Shown piece by piece: positions 29,880 to 41,962 of a stretch of DNA of 64,000 nucleotides. A program made the translations under genes and the position numbers. The notes beneath the pieces are model-generated. The model saw only the letters and a program-made list of their open reading frames with translations, made no database searches and was not told the origin of the DNA. Origin of the DNA: CAXTSE01 sp035554115 (lineage in GTDB: Bacteria > Actinomycetota > Actinomycetes > Actinomycetales > Microbacteriaceae); assembly GCA_035554115.1 (NCBI GenBank), contig DATMIW010000029.1, positions 183,694 to 247,693 of the forward strand, given 5' to 3'. Within the stretch, counting starts at the first letter, position 1, and every line of letters begins with the position of its first letter.

Positions 29880-30779
29880 TCAGGTCGTGGGCACTGCGAG
29901 CAATTCTACGACTTCTTTGGCCGCTTGACCGACTTCTGCGTTGACAATTCGCACATCGAACTCGTTCTGGGCCTTCAATTCCATCTTGGCGGTCCGCAAT
30001 CTCCGCGCCTGCTCAGCCGCCTCCTCGGTCCCCCGCCCAACCAGCCGACGCACGAGTTCCTCCCAGGTGGGGGGAAGCAGGAACACAAGAAGAGCCTCGG
30101 GCATCGCCGCGCGCACGGCGCGCGCCCCCTGCAGATCGATCTCGAGGAGCACACTTCGGCCGTCGGCGAGAGCGGCATCAATGGGCGGGCGTGGCGTGCC
30201 GTAGCGGTAGGCATTGTGCACTGTCGCATGTTCGAGAAACTCGCCCCGTGCAATCATCGCGTCGAATTCGTCATCGGACACGAAGTAGTAGTGCTCGCCC
30301 TCGACCTCTCCCGGCCGGGGCGCGCGAGTTGTTGCCGAGACGCTGAGCAGGACATCCGGATAGTGCTGATGGATATAGCGCGAGACGGTGCCCTTGCCGA
30401 CAGCCGTCGGGCCCGCCAACACCACCAGACGACTGTGCTGGCCCCCGTGGTCACCACGTGTTTCCAACCAGGCTTTGAGGCGTGCGCGCTGTCGAGTTCC
30501 CAGGCCCCCGACCCGCTTTGAGGGTGAGATTTCCAGATCAGTCATGACGCGGTCCACACGCGTGGGTCCGAGGCCCGGAATGCTGAGGAGCAGATCGCGC
30601 ACCCTCAGGGATGCCTCGGGACCTGCTTGATCGCCGGCCCATGCGGTTTGGGCGACATCGAGCGCCGATCTCGTGCGCGCGGCGACTGCCGCCTTGATGG
30701 CGGCTCGGGCGCGCCTCGCGGCTATGGCGGCGCGCGCCCCGGCGACGCGATCGACCTCAGGGGGGCTTATGCGCGCCAT
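29880..30779 (-). CDS. gmk: mIHF domain fused to guanylate kinase
   Basis: The 299-aa protein is about 100 residues longer than ordinary guanylate kinase. Residues 1-108 match the actinobacterial integration host factor mIHF: an ARRARAAIKA helix, a helix-hairpin-helix LLSIPGLGPTRVDRVM at about 64-79, and VGGLGTRQRARL. The kinase follows, with P-loop AGPTAVGKGT (122-131), SATTRAPRPGE, EGEHYYFVS and LEIDLQGA. It phosphorylates GMP to GDP. The ATG at 30777-30779 overlaps the pyrF end by 13 bp. No separate mIHF gene is seen nearby, so this may be the cell's main mIHF copy. Confidence 0.92.
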   Translation of the reverse strand: MARISPPEVDRVAGARAAIAARRARAAIKAAVAARTRSALDVAQTAWAGDQAGPEASLRVRDLLLSIPGLGPTRVDRVMTDLEISPSKRVGGLGTRQRARLKAWLETRGDHGGQHSRLVVLAGPTAVGKGTVSRYIHQHYPDVLLSVSATTRAPRPGEVEGEHYYFVSDDEFDAMIARGEFLEHATVHNAYRYGTPRPPIDAALADGRSVLLEIDLQGARAVRAAMPEALLVFLLPPTWEELVRRLVGRGTEEAAEQARRLRTAKMELKAQNEFDVRIVNAEVGQAAKEVVELLAVPTT

Positions 30780-31586
30780 GACGCGGTTTCGGAGTTGGCG
30801 AAGTCGATACGGTCGGCGACGGCCCCGGCTCCCCCGGACAGGATGCTTCGTGAGACAGACACCAGCACCTGCGGAGTCGCGGCCCCATATAACCGCGGAA
30901 CATCTGCGATCTGGGCTCCCTGTGCGCCGAAACCCGGAGCCAGAATGAGAAGGCCCGCGAGATCCTCTGCGGTAAATCCGAAATCGTCCATGGTGATCGT
31001 GGCGCCGACGACGACACCGACGGATCCCGTTGCCTGTTCTCGAATGTCGGCCAGCACACCAGCGGCCACCGACACACCATCGGCACGGCGCGCCTGCTGC
31101 GTGACAGCTGCCTCCGGATTGGAGGTCGCCGCCAGCACGAAAACGCCAGCACCCCACGAAGCCGCCTTCGCCATCACTCCCGCCAGCGATCCAAGACCCT
31201 GATATGCGACGGCGGTCATGGCATCGACAGCCAGCGGGGATTCGGGCGCGAGCCACGCATCGCCATATGCATCGACGCTGGTACCGACGTCTCCGCGCTT
31301 GACATCGGCGATGACCAGCAACTCTGCGGCACGCGCTGCCGCGATGACATCCTCGAGGGCCGCGTACCCCGCAGAACCGTGTCGTTCAAAAAACGCGATC
31401 TGAGGCTTCAGGATGCCGACCCGACCCACCGAGGACTCCACGACCCGCAATCCGAATTCCCGCACCCCGTCTGCCGAGTCGGGTAGTCCCCATGACTCCA
31501 GCAATGAGGAGTGCGGGTCGATCCCGACACACAGGGGCCCGAACCGCGCCATCATGTCCGCGACCCGGTTCGCGAAGGGTCTCACA

Positions 31587-31594
<8 letters not shown>
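30767..31594 (-). CDS. pyrF: orotidine 5'-phosphate decarboxylase, type 2
   Basis: Last step of UMP synthesis. The 275-aa protein belongs to the longer type-2 subfamily (as in mycobacteria), with LCVGIDPHSSLLESW, the catalytic IADVKRGDVGTSV, and LAPGFGAQGAQ. The GTG start at 31594 overlaps the carB stop by 8 bp; another in-frame GTG three codons later (31585) is possible. Confidence 0.95.
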
Positions 31595-34897
<3,303 letters not shown>

Positions 34898-34898
<1 letters not shown>

Positions 34899-36040
34899 TA
34901 GAGGGCTTTCTGTTCAAGGTGAGCGACGACCATGTCTCGGAACCGGTCGAAGAGATAATTGGCATCGTGAGGTCCGGCTGCGGCCTCGGGGTGGTACTGC
35001 ACGGAGAACGCGGGGATGTCGAGGGCCCGCAAGCCTTCAACGACCTGATCATTGAGACCGATATGGCTCACTTCGAGGCGACCGTATCCATGCGGGCTAT
35101 CGAAGGTGCCCTCCAGCGGTGCTTGGACGGCGAAACCATGGTTGTGAGCGGTGATTTCAATGCGTCCGGTCGACTTGTCGAGAACGGGTTGGTTGATGCC
35201 GCGATGCCCGAACGGGAGCTTGTAGGTCTCGAGCCCAAGGGCGCGACCGAGCAACTGGTTGCCAAAGCAAATGCCGAAGAACGGTAGGCCCGCGTCGAGA
35301 ACGCCGCGCAACAACTCGACGTGATCGCCGGATGCGGCCGGGTCACCGGGACCGTTCGAGTAGAAGACGGCTACCGGATCCACCGCCAGTAGCTGTTCGA
35401 GGGTCACATCCTGAGGCAGAACATGCACCTCGAACCCCCGCCCCGCGAGATTGTCGACAGTCGACTGTTTGACACCCAGATCGAGGATCGCCAGATTCCC
35501 GATCCGCTCGCCTGTGGCAGGAGTCACTGTCGCCTGGGTTACAGAGACCGATGATGAGAGGTTCTGTCCCGACATTTCCGGTGCCGCACGCACGATGGCG
35601 AGCTGCTGCTCAGGAGAAAGCGCGGCATCGTCGCCGGAGAACACACCCGCACGCATGGTGCGGGTATCGCGCAGATGTCGGGTTATTGCGCGCGTGTCGA
35701 TTCCACTGATGCCGACGACACCGTTGGCGACCAGATCGTCGTCGAGACTGCGAATCGAACGAAAATTGCTGACCACGCGGCTGGGGTCACGGACGACATA
35801 ACCCGACACCCAGATCCGACGGGATTCGGTGTCCTCGTCATTCATTCCGGTGATGCCGATATGGGGGGCCGTCATCACCACGATCTGACCGGCATAGCTG
35901 GGATCGGTAAGGGTCTCTTGATAGCCGGTCATGCCTGTTGCGAAAACGGCTTCGCCGAGAGAACGTCCGCGGGCGCCGTACGCGCGGCCGGGGTAGCGGC
36001 TGCCGTCTTCAAGGACCAGGACGGCGGGATCGGAAGTCAT
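34898..36040 (-). CDS. carA: carbamoyl phosphate synthase small subunit
   Basis: Glutamine amidotransferase subunit supplying ammonia to CarB. 380 aa; the N-terminal CarA domain has TGMTGYQETLTDPSYAGQIV, and the class-I triad Cys is in FFGICFGNQLLG with the His-Glu pair in VQYHPEAAAGPHD. The ATG overlaps the preceding stop by 4 bp. Confidence 0.97.
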
Positions 36041-36531
36041 GGAAGATCCTTCGATGCGGGGGTGAATAGGGCCAAAGCGTCGACCAGGGCGGCCGGGTCG
36101 GGTGAGCGGAAGTACGTGTCGAGGGCTGTACCGTCAAGTGTCCAGCGAAGGAAAACGAGCCCGTCATTGGGCACGACCCGGTCGATCGTCCACGTGGCGC
36201 GACCGGCACCAGTGATCGCGGACCGGGGAATGAACCGCGCATCGGCCCCAGCGAGCGTGAGAACGACCCCAGAGTCGGCAACTGTCACGAAGGCGCGAGC
36301 CCGGAAGCCCAGGCCTGCCACCACGATGCGGTCGAGAGGTGAGTCTGCGCGAGTCGTCGCGACGTAGAGCAGTTCGTCACGGAAATGGATGGATCCGAGC
36401 TCCGAGGGCGGCACCATTAGCGGCCCGATGCCGCCTTGGCGACGTTTCCGTGCCCGCCATGCCAGCGCGAGTCCGCCGTAGATGACGACGAGAACAGCCA
36501 CGATGATGATCGTCGAAATGACTTTATCCAC
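36037..36531 (-). CDS. membrane-anchored protein of unknown function in the pyr operon
   Basis: A 164-aa protein: one N-terminal transmembrane helix (about residues 4-25), a short basic linker, then about 130 residues of predicted beta strands resembling a bacterial PH-like fold. The GTG start at 36529-36531 has an excellent AGAGGAGGT site and overlaps the pyrC stop by 8 bp; its own stop overlaps carA by 4 bp. Same-strand position between pyrC and carA suggests co-expression with pyrimidine synthesis, but no enzyme motif is visible. Confidence 0.8.
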   Translation of the reverse strand: MDKVISTIIIVAVLVVIYGGLALAWRARKRRQGGIGPLMVPPSELGSIHFRDELLYVATTRADSPLDRIVVAGLGFRARAFVTVADSGVVLTLAGADARFIPRSAITGAGRATWTIDRVVPNDGLVFLRWTLDGTALDTYFRSPDPAALVDALALFTPASKDLP

Positions 36532-37831
36532 GGGCCACCTCCTCTGCGCTGCGCACGGATCCGTCGAGGACCGTCGGGACTCCGCCGTAGATCGTGGCAA
36601 CCACGCGACCCGGAAGTTCGCGGCCCAGGTACGGGGAGTTCGCGCCCTTGCCGGCCAGGTGATCCACCGAAAAGATGCTGGACGCTGCCGGGTCGTACAA
36701 GGTGAGGTGCGCCGGGCTGCCAACGTCAAAAGGCCGTTCGTATCCCGACAGACGCCCGATCTCGGCGGGTGTGCGCGACAGAACCCGGGCAATGTCGGAC
36801 CACCCCAGCTGACCCGTGTCAACAACGGACTGCTGCACGACGTTCAGAGCACTCTCGAGCCCGACCATTCCGAAGCTGGCTTCCTGCCAGGCGCACTCTT
36901 TCGACTCGATCGGATGCGGTGCGTGGTCTGTCGCGACGATATCAATCGTGCCATCAGCCAGTGCCTCGCGCAGAGCGTGTACATCTTCGTCCCGCCGAAG
37001 GGGTGGGTTGACCTTGTAGCGCGCGTCATAGCTGCGCGCCAGTTCGTCGGTGAGCAACAGGTGGTGGGGCGTCACTTCGGCCGTCACCGCGATACCCCGC
37101 GATTTGGCCCAGCGGATGACCTCGACGCTGCCCGCGGTCGAGAGATGGCAAATGTGAAGCCGCGCTCCAGTGGTCTGAGCGAGAAGGACATCGCGGGCGA
37201 TGATCGCCTCTTCTGCGACCGCGGGCCAGCCGGCGAGTCCGAGTTCAGCGCTGACAACGCCCTCGTTCATCTGCGCGCCTTCGGTGAGGCGCGGCTCCTG
37301 CGCATGCTGGGCAACTACGCCGTTAAATGATCTGACGTATTCGAGCGCCCGACGCATAAGCAGGGCGTCATGGACGCACTTCCCGTCGTCGCTGAACACA
37401 CGAACGCCCGCCCGCGACTGGGCCATCGCGCCGATCTCGCTCAGCTGCTCCCCTGCTAATCCGCGAGTTACCGCACCGACGGGACGCACAGTGACATAGC
37501 CGTGGTGATCTCCAAGGGAGGCAACCTGCTCGACAACCCCCGCCGTGTCTTGTACGGGACTCGTGTTCGCCATGGCATGCACCGCGGTGAATCCCCCGGC
37601 GGCCGCCGCGCGCGACCCCGTCAGGACTGTCTCACTCTGTTCAAATCCGGGTTCGCGTAGATGGGTGTGCAGGTCGACGAGTCCCGGCAGGGCTTGCAAC
37701 CCTTCGGCGTCGATGACCATCGCGCCCGCGGCACTCAGCCCGGTGCCGCGTTCGGCCACCACGCCGTGATCGATGACCAGCTCAGTCGTCGTGCCGTCGG
37801 GAAGGCGAGCTCCGCGAATCAGGATTGTCAT
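36524..37831 (-). CDS. pyrC: dihydroorotase
   Basis: Cyclises carbamoyl aspartate to dihydroorotate. The 435-aa amidohydrolase has the zinc-binding DLHTHLREPGFEQSE, later metal histidines in RLHICHLST, and the catalytic Asp in VATDHAPH. The ATG overlaps the pyrB stop by 4 bp. Confidence 0.96.
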   Translation of the reverse strand: MTILIRGARLPDGTTTELVIDHGVVAERGTGLSAAGAMVIDAEGLQALPGLVDLHTHLREPGFEQSETVLTGSRAAAAGGFTAVHAMANTSPVQDTAGVVEQVASLGDHHGYVTVRPVGAVTRGLAGEQLSEIGAMAQSRAGVRVFSDDGKCVHDALLMRRALEYVRSFNGVVAQHAQEPRLTEGAQMNEGVVSAELGLAGWPAVAEEAIIARDVLLAQTTGARLHICHLSTAGSVEVIRWAKSRGIAVTAEVTPHHLLLTDELARSYDARYKVNPPLRRDEDVHALREALADGTIDIVATDHAPHPIESKECAWQEASFGMVGLESALNVVQQSVVDTGQLGWSDIARVLSRTPAEIGRLSGYERPFDVGSPAHLTLYDPAASSIFSVDHLAGKGANSPYLGRELPGRVVATIYGGVPTVLDGSVRSAEEVARG

Positions 37832-38784
37832 ACCGGGGCCTCCGTCGTCGCACCGCTCAACACCAGGTACAGAACCGCCATCCGGATTGACACTCCGTTC
37901 GTGACCTGCTTCAGGACCATCGACCGGGGCGAATCAGCGGCTCGCGCCGAGATTTCGAGGCCGCGGTTCATGGGGCCGGGGTGCAAGATCATCGTATCCG
38001 GCGACAGGCGGGCGAACCGTTCGTCATGCAGGCCCCACTGCCGTGCGTACTCGAGGTCGTGCGGGAAGAATGCGTCACGCATGCGCTCGCTCTGGATGCG
38101 AAGCATCATGAGCGCGTCCGGGGAGTCGGCAATCGCCGCATCCAGGTCACTGGATACCGTGACGGGCCAATTTTCCACCCCAGTCGGGAGCAGGGTTCCC
38201 GGCGCTACGAGGTGGACCGACGCTCCCAGAGTCGTGAGGAGCCACACATTCGATCGTGCAACGCGGGAATGGAGAATGTCGCCCACGATAGTGACCCTCA
38301 CCCCGTCGAGATCGCGGCCCCGTGACGCGGCGCCGTGAAGTCCTTGACGGATGGTGAAGGCGTCCAAAAGCCCCTGCGTTGGATGCTCATGCGTGCCGTC
38401 TCCGGCGTTGATCACCGGTGCATCGATCCACCCGCTGTCGGCAAGCACCCGTGCGGCTCCTGATGCAGAATGGCGCAGCACGACCGCATCGATTCCCATT
38501 GCGGCGATGGTCTGCGTTGTGTCTTTGAGAGATTCGCCCTTGGAGACGCTCGACCCCTTGGCGCTGAAGGTGATGACGTCGGCACTGAGCTTTTTGGCGG
38601 CGGACTCAAAACTCAGGCGTGTGCGAGTCGAATCCTCGAAGAATAGATTCGCCACAGTGCGCCCGCGAAGGGTCGGCAATTTCGGCACGGCTCGCGTCGC
38701 AACCTGCGCCATGTCTTCAGCCAGATCGAGAATGGTGATCGCCGAATCGCGGTCGAGGTCGCGGACTGAGAGCAGGTGCTTCAC
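37828..38784 (-). CDS. pyrB: aspartate carbamoyltransferase catalytic subunit
   Basis: Joins carbamoyl phosphate and aspartate. 318 aa with the carbamoyl-phosphate loop FFEDSTRTRLSFE, the KGSSVSKGESLKDT segment, and HPTQGLLD. There is no pyrI regulatory subunit, which fits control through PyrR. GTG start overlapping the pyrR stop by 4 bp. Confidence 0.97.
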   Translation of the reverse strand: MKHLLSVRDLDRDSAITILDLAEDMAQVATRAVPKLPTLRGRTVANLFFEDSTRTRLSFESAAKKLSADVITFSAKGSSVSKGESLKDTTQTIAAMGIDAVVLRHSASGAARVLADSGWIDAPVINAGDGTHEHPTQGLLDAFTIRQGLHGAASRGRDLDGVRVTIVGDILHSRVARSNVWLLTTLGASVHLVAPGTLLPTGVENWPVTVSSDLDAAIADSPDALMMLRIQSERMRDAFFPHDLEYARQWGLHDERFARLSPDTMILHPGPMNRGLEISARAADSPRSMVLKQVTNGVSIRMAVLYLVLSGATTEAPV

Positions 38785-39320
38785 GCGTCTCCTCCGGCAA
38801 TTTCGACGGCGTCTTCGCCATCGATCTCGCTGAGTTTCACATTGATGCGCTCGTCGGATGCGGTGGGCAGATTCTTGCCGACGAAATCAGCGCGGATCGG
38901 CAGCTCACGGTGACCGCGGTCGACTAGGACAGCAAGACGGACGGCTCGGGGCCTTCCTAGGTCGTTGAGTGCGTCAAGGGCGGCGCGGATCGTGCGACCT
39001 GAGAAGAGAACGTCGTCGACGAGGACGACCGTGGCGCCGTCGATTCCTACGTCTGGCACACGCGTCGGACTCGGTGTCCGAGTCGGCTGATGCGCGAGGT
39101 CGTCGCGGTACATCGTGACGTCGAGCGCGCCTGTGACACCGGATCCGGGTTCCAGTCCGTCAAGAATCGCACCGATACGATCCGCCAGCAGCACACCGCG
39201 GGTGGGGATCCCCAGAAGGATCAGACCGGAACCGCCGCGATTGCTCTCGAGGATCTCGTGAGCGATACGGGTGAGAGCCCGTTGGATGTCAGCTTGCTGA
39301 AGCACTGTTCGTGCTGGCAC
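38781..39320 (-). CDS. pyrR: pyr operon RNA-binding attenuator / uracil phosphoribosyltransferase
   Basis: PyrR binds pyr mRNA when UMP is high and has weak uracil phosphoribosyltransferase activity. The 179-aa protein has LILLGIPTRGVLLADR and the PRPP-binding VVLVDDVLFSGRTIRAAL. The GTG start at 39318-39320 has a strong GGAAGGAGG site. It is the first gene of the pyr operon, directly after a putative PyrR-binding hairpin. Confidence 0.96.
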   Translation of the reverse strand: MPARTVLQQADIQRALTRIAHEILESNRGGSGLILLGIPTRGVLLADRIGAILDGLEPGSGVTGALDVTMYRDDLAHQPTRTPSPTRVPDVGIDGATVVLVDDVLFSGRTIRAALDALNDLGRPRAVRLAVLVDRGHRELPIRADFVGKNLPTASDERINVKLSEIDGEDAVEIAGGDA

Positions 39321-39325
39321 GGTGA

Positions 39326-39354
39326 CCTCCTTCCCCGCCTCTCTGGACGGATTT
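39326..39354 (-). promoter_or_regulatory. putative PyrR-binding element and pyrR ribosome-binding site
   Basis: On the minus-strand transcript the leader reads TCCAGAGAGGC (complement of 39337-39347), matching the PyrR recognition consensus ARUCCNGNGAGGYU from Bacillus. Flanking CCG and CGG can pair to make a small stem-loop. The ribosome-binding site GGAAGGAGG (complement of 39326-39334) follows within a few nucleotides. PyrR binding could therefore block ribosome entry, as reported for mycobacterial pyrR. No terminator hairpin is visible in the short leader. Confidence 0.6.
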
Positions 39355-39397
39355 AAAGGATGTCGAACGTTCCTACCGTACTACAGGGTGTTCGCCA

Positions 39398-40435
39398 CTA
39401 CAGAGCGTTCGGATCGGCCTTTTCGGCATAGGACGGCGAATAGAGCGACTTCACGGCCTTGTCGACGAGGGCCTGATTCTTCACCTCTCCGCTCTCGACC
39501 AGGAATGGTCCGATCACCTTGAGCACCGCGGTCTGAGCCTTGCCCGGCACCGGATCGATGTTGAGATCGGTTCTGTCGTTAAGTACCGATGAGGCGACCT
39601 CGGTGCTGATACCCGCCTCTTTCGCAAGAATCTTGACGGCGCCGGCAGTGTGATCTTCTGCCCACGCTCGCGCCTTCTCATAGGCATTGACAACCAACTG
39701 AGCAAGATCGGGGCTCGCGGAGAGGAAGCTCTCGGTAGCGTTGAGGAAGCCGTAGCTGCAAAAGTCGGGATTGTCGTAGACGATTTTGGATCCAGCAGTT
39801 TCGACGCTCGTCGAGATCAGGGGATCGAGGCCCGACCATGCGTCAACCTTGCCTGATTCGAGCGCCGCTCTTCCTTCCGCGTGGGGCAGATCCTGGATGG
39901 TCACCTGGTTGAGACCGATCCCTGCCTTTGCAAGGGTTTGCAGCAGGAAGAAGTAGGGGTCGGTGCCCCGTGCCACAGCAACGTTCTTCCCGACGAGATC
40001 CTTGGCCGTTTTGATTGCCGAGTCTTTGGGAACGACAATCGCCGCCCAGTTCGGCTGACTGAAGATGTCGATGGCTTTGATTTTCGAACCGGTGGAACGA
40101 GCGAGCAAAGCCGCCGATCCTGCTGTTGAACCCACATCGAGTGATCCCGAGCGCAGAGCACGATTGGCCTGGCTGGAACTCGTCGACTCAACCCAGGTGA
40201 CCTTTACATCATCGCCAAGCGACTTTTCTAGCCAGCCCTGGTCCTTGATGATCAAACTCAGAGGGTTGTACGCCGCATAGTCGATACGGAGTGTGTCGGC
40301 GCTCCACCCGTGGGAGCCCTGTTCTGTCGGCTTGGCCGCCTCTGGCGTGCCGCCCCCCACACCGCACCCTGCGAGCATAAGAGCTACGGCCGACGCCACC
40401 GCGACAGCTCCCGAGAAGCGCTTAGCTCTACTCAT
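39398..40435 (-). CDS. SsuA/TauA-like ABC transporter substrate-binding lipoprotein
   Basis: A 345-aa extracytoplasmic solute-binding protein of the aliphatic sulfonate/nitrate (SsuA, NMT1-like) class. An N-terminal basic stretch and hydrophobic core end in the lipobox LAGC, with Cys24 as lipidation site; Lgt, also in this window, would modify it. Family segments are AVARGTDPYFFLLQTLAKAG and ALESGKVDAWSGLDPL. The start is ATG at 40433-40435; another ATG lies two codons upstream. No permease or ATPase gene is adjacent, so its transporter is elsewhere or it is an orphan. It lies between nusB and pyrR. Confidence 0.88.
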   Translation of the reverse strand: MSRAKRFSGAVAVASAVALMLAGCGVGGGTPEAAKPTEQGSHGWSADTLRIDYAAYNPLSLIIKDQGWLEKSLGDDVKVTWVESTSSSQANRALRSGSLDVGSTAGSAALLARSTGSKIKAIDIFSQPNWAAIVVPKDSAIKTAKDLVGKNVAVARGTDPYFFLLQTLAKAGIGLNQVTIQDLPHAEGRAALESGKVDAWSGLDPLISTSVETAGSKIVYDNPDFCSYGFLNATESFLSASPDLAQLVVNAYEKARAWAEDHTAGAVKILAKEAGISTEVASSVLNDRTDLNIDPVPGKAQTAVLKVIGPFLVESGEVKNQALVDKAVKSLYSPSYAEKADPNAL

Positions 40436-40464
40436 CCACATTCTTTGCCGCACAGCTGAGCCGA

Positions 40465-40899
40465 TCACACCAGGTCACGGGGGATCTGGTCTTTATTGTG
40501 GGCGATCGCCCCCAAGACACCATTGAGGAAGCCGGCGGAGTCATCAGTGCTCAACAGCGTTGCCGCTTCGATCGCCTCAGAGATGGCGACAGCGTCGGGG
40601 ACGCCGTCGTTGTACAAGATTTCCCAGGCACCCACGCGGGCGATTGTACGGTCGAGAACTGGCATCCTGTCGAGAGTCCAGCCTTGCGCATGAGCGGTGA
40701 TCGCCGCGTCCAGGGCGTCAAGGTTGTCGGCGACTCCCGTCACAATTTCGCGAGCATAGCCCCACGAGGACGAACGCCGCGGATCGGCGTCGGCACGCGC
40801 GGATTCCTCGGCCAGGAGTTCAGAGATGGGCAGCTCGCGCAGATCGGCTCCGAACAGGATGTCGACCGCGCGTTTTCGGGACTTGGTGCGGGCGCTCAC
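40465..40899 (-). CDS. nusB: transcription antitermination factor NusB
   Basis: Binds boxA RNA with NusE (S10) during rRNA antitermination. 144 aa, all-helical, with RKRAVDILFGADLR, MPVLDRTIARVGAWEIL and GFLNGVLGAIA. GTG start 13 bp after efp. Confidence 0.96.
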   Translation of the reverse strand: MSARTKSRKRAVDILFGADLRELPISELLAEESARADADPRRSSSWGYAREIVTGVADNLDALDAAITAHAQGWTLDRMPVLDRTIARVGAWEILYNDGVPDAVAISEAIEAATLLSTDDSAGFLNGVLGAIAHNKDQIPRDLV

Positions 40900-40912
40900 A
40901 GATCAGCCGGGA

Positions 40913-41476
40913 TCAGTCAGTCACGCGACCGAGATAGCTGCCATCTCGCGTGTCGACTTTGACCTTGGTGTTCTGCTCGAGAAACAACGGCACCTGGATC
41001 TCGTGTCCGGTCTCGAGTGTTGCGGGCTTGGTCCCCGCGCTCGAACGATCGCCCTGCAGACCGGGCTCGGTGTAGGTGACCTCAAGGATCACCGAGGTTG
41101 GAAGCTCCACGTACAGCGGATCGCCATCGTGAGTGGCGATAGTGACGGTCTGGTTCTCGAGCATGTAGTGCGCGGCATCCCCGACAATCGACGCGGGTAC
41201 CGTGACCTGGTCGTAGTCCGTCGAGTCCATGAACACGAATCCGTCGCCGTCGTTGTACAGATACGAGAAGTCTCGACGGTCGACAATCGCAAAGTCGATC
41301 TTCGTTCCGGCGTTGAAGGTGCGGTCGACGACCTTGCCGCTCATGATGCTCTTGATTTTGGTGCGCACGAAAGCGCCGCCCTTGCCGGGTTTGACGTGCT
41401 GGAACTCCACCACGTTCCACAGCTGTCCGTCGATGTTGAGGACGGAGCCGTTCTTGATGTCGTTCGTCGTAGCCAT
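40913..41476 (-). CDS. efp: translation elongation factor P
   Basis: Relieves ribosome stalling at polyproline. The 187-aa, three-barrel protein has domain I with the exposed loop HVKPGKGGAFV, whose Lys sits at the position modified in other bacteria. ATG start. It lies 11 bp after aroQ. Confidence 0.98.
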   Translation of the reverse strand: MATTNDIKNGSVLNIDGQLWNVVEFQHVKPGKGGAFVRTKIKSIMSGKVVDRTFNAGTKIDFAIVDRRDFSYLYNDGDGFVFMDSTDYDQVTVPASIVGDAAHYMLENQTVTIATHDGDPLYVELPTSVILEVTYTEPGLQGDRSSAGTKPATLETGHEIQVPLFLEQNTKVKVDTRDGSYLGRVTD

Positions 41477-41487
41477 AGTCGACGAGT

Positions 41488-41931
41488 CTATCGGGCGGCG
41501 AGACGACCGATCGCACTGAGCGCGAGCAGGTAGGAATCGAAGCCAAAACCCGCGATGACACCCGTGGCCACCCCCGAGATGACGCTTGTGTGGCGGAATT
41601 CCTCACGCGCATGGGGGTTGGAGATGTGGACCTCGATCAGCGGAAGCCCAGCCTTCGGAACGAGAGCTGCGGCGTCGCGCAGGGCGTAGCTGTAGTGCGT
41701 AAAGGCCGCAGGATTGAGAATGACCGGGCTGGACGCATCGACGGCCTCATGGAGCCAGCTGATCAGCTCCACTTCATCGTCGGTCTGGCGCAGGTCGATT
41801 TCGGTATCTTCTGGTGCCTCCTCCGTGAGAAGGACGCGGAGAGCCGACAGATCCTGTGCACCATATACGTCGGGCTCTCGGCTGCCGAGACGTCCGAGAT
41901 TGGGACCGTTGAGCACGAGCACGCGAGACAT
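41488..41931 (-). CDS. aroQ: 3-dehydroquinate dehydratase, type II
   Basis: Dehydrates 3-dehydroquinate in the shikimate pathway. The 147-aa type-II enzyme shows LVLNGPNLGRLGSREPDVYG with the catalytic Tyr, NPAAFTHYS, and VHISNPHAREEFR with the catalytic His region. Confidence 0.97.
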   Translation of the reverse strand: MSRVLVLNGPNLGRLGSREPDVYGAQDLSALRVLLTEEAPEDTEIDLRQTDDEVELISWLHEAVDASSPVILNPAAFTHYSYALRDAAALVPKAGLPLIEVHISNPHAREEFRHTSVISGVATGVIAGFGFDSYLLALSAIGRLAAR

Positions 41932-41962
41932 GTGCCCAGCCTATCGAGGCAGTGCTATTTCC

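Noticed and set aside
30780..31256. In-frame upstream extension of gmk to 458 codons
   Set aside because: It lies inside pyrF in another frame and has Arg/Cys/Gly-rich shadow composition; the mIHF-like sequence begins exactly at the ATG at 30779.
36532..36825. Upstream extension of the pyr-operon membrane protein
   Set aside because: It overlaps pyrC out of frame; the GTG with AGAGGAGGT is the clear start.
39363..39372. GAACGTTC palindrome as a LexA (SOS) box
   Set aside because: The actinobacterial LexA site needs a 4-bp spacer between GAAC and GTTC, which is missing.
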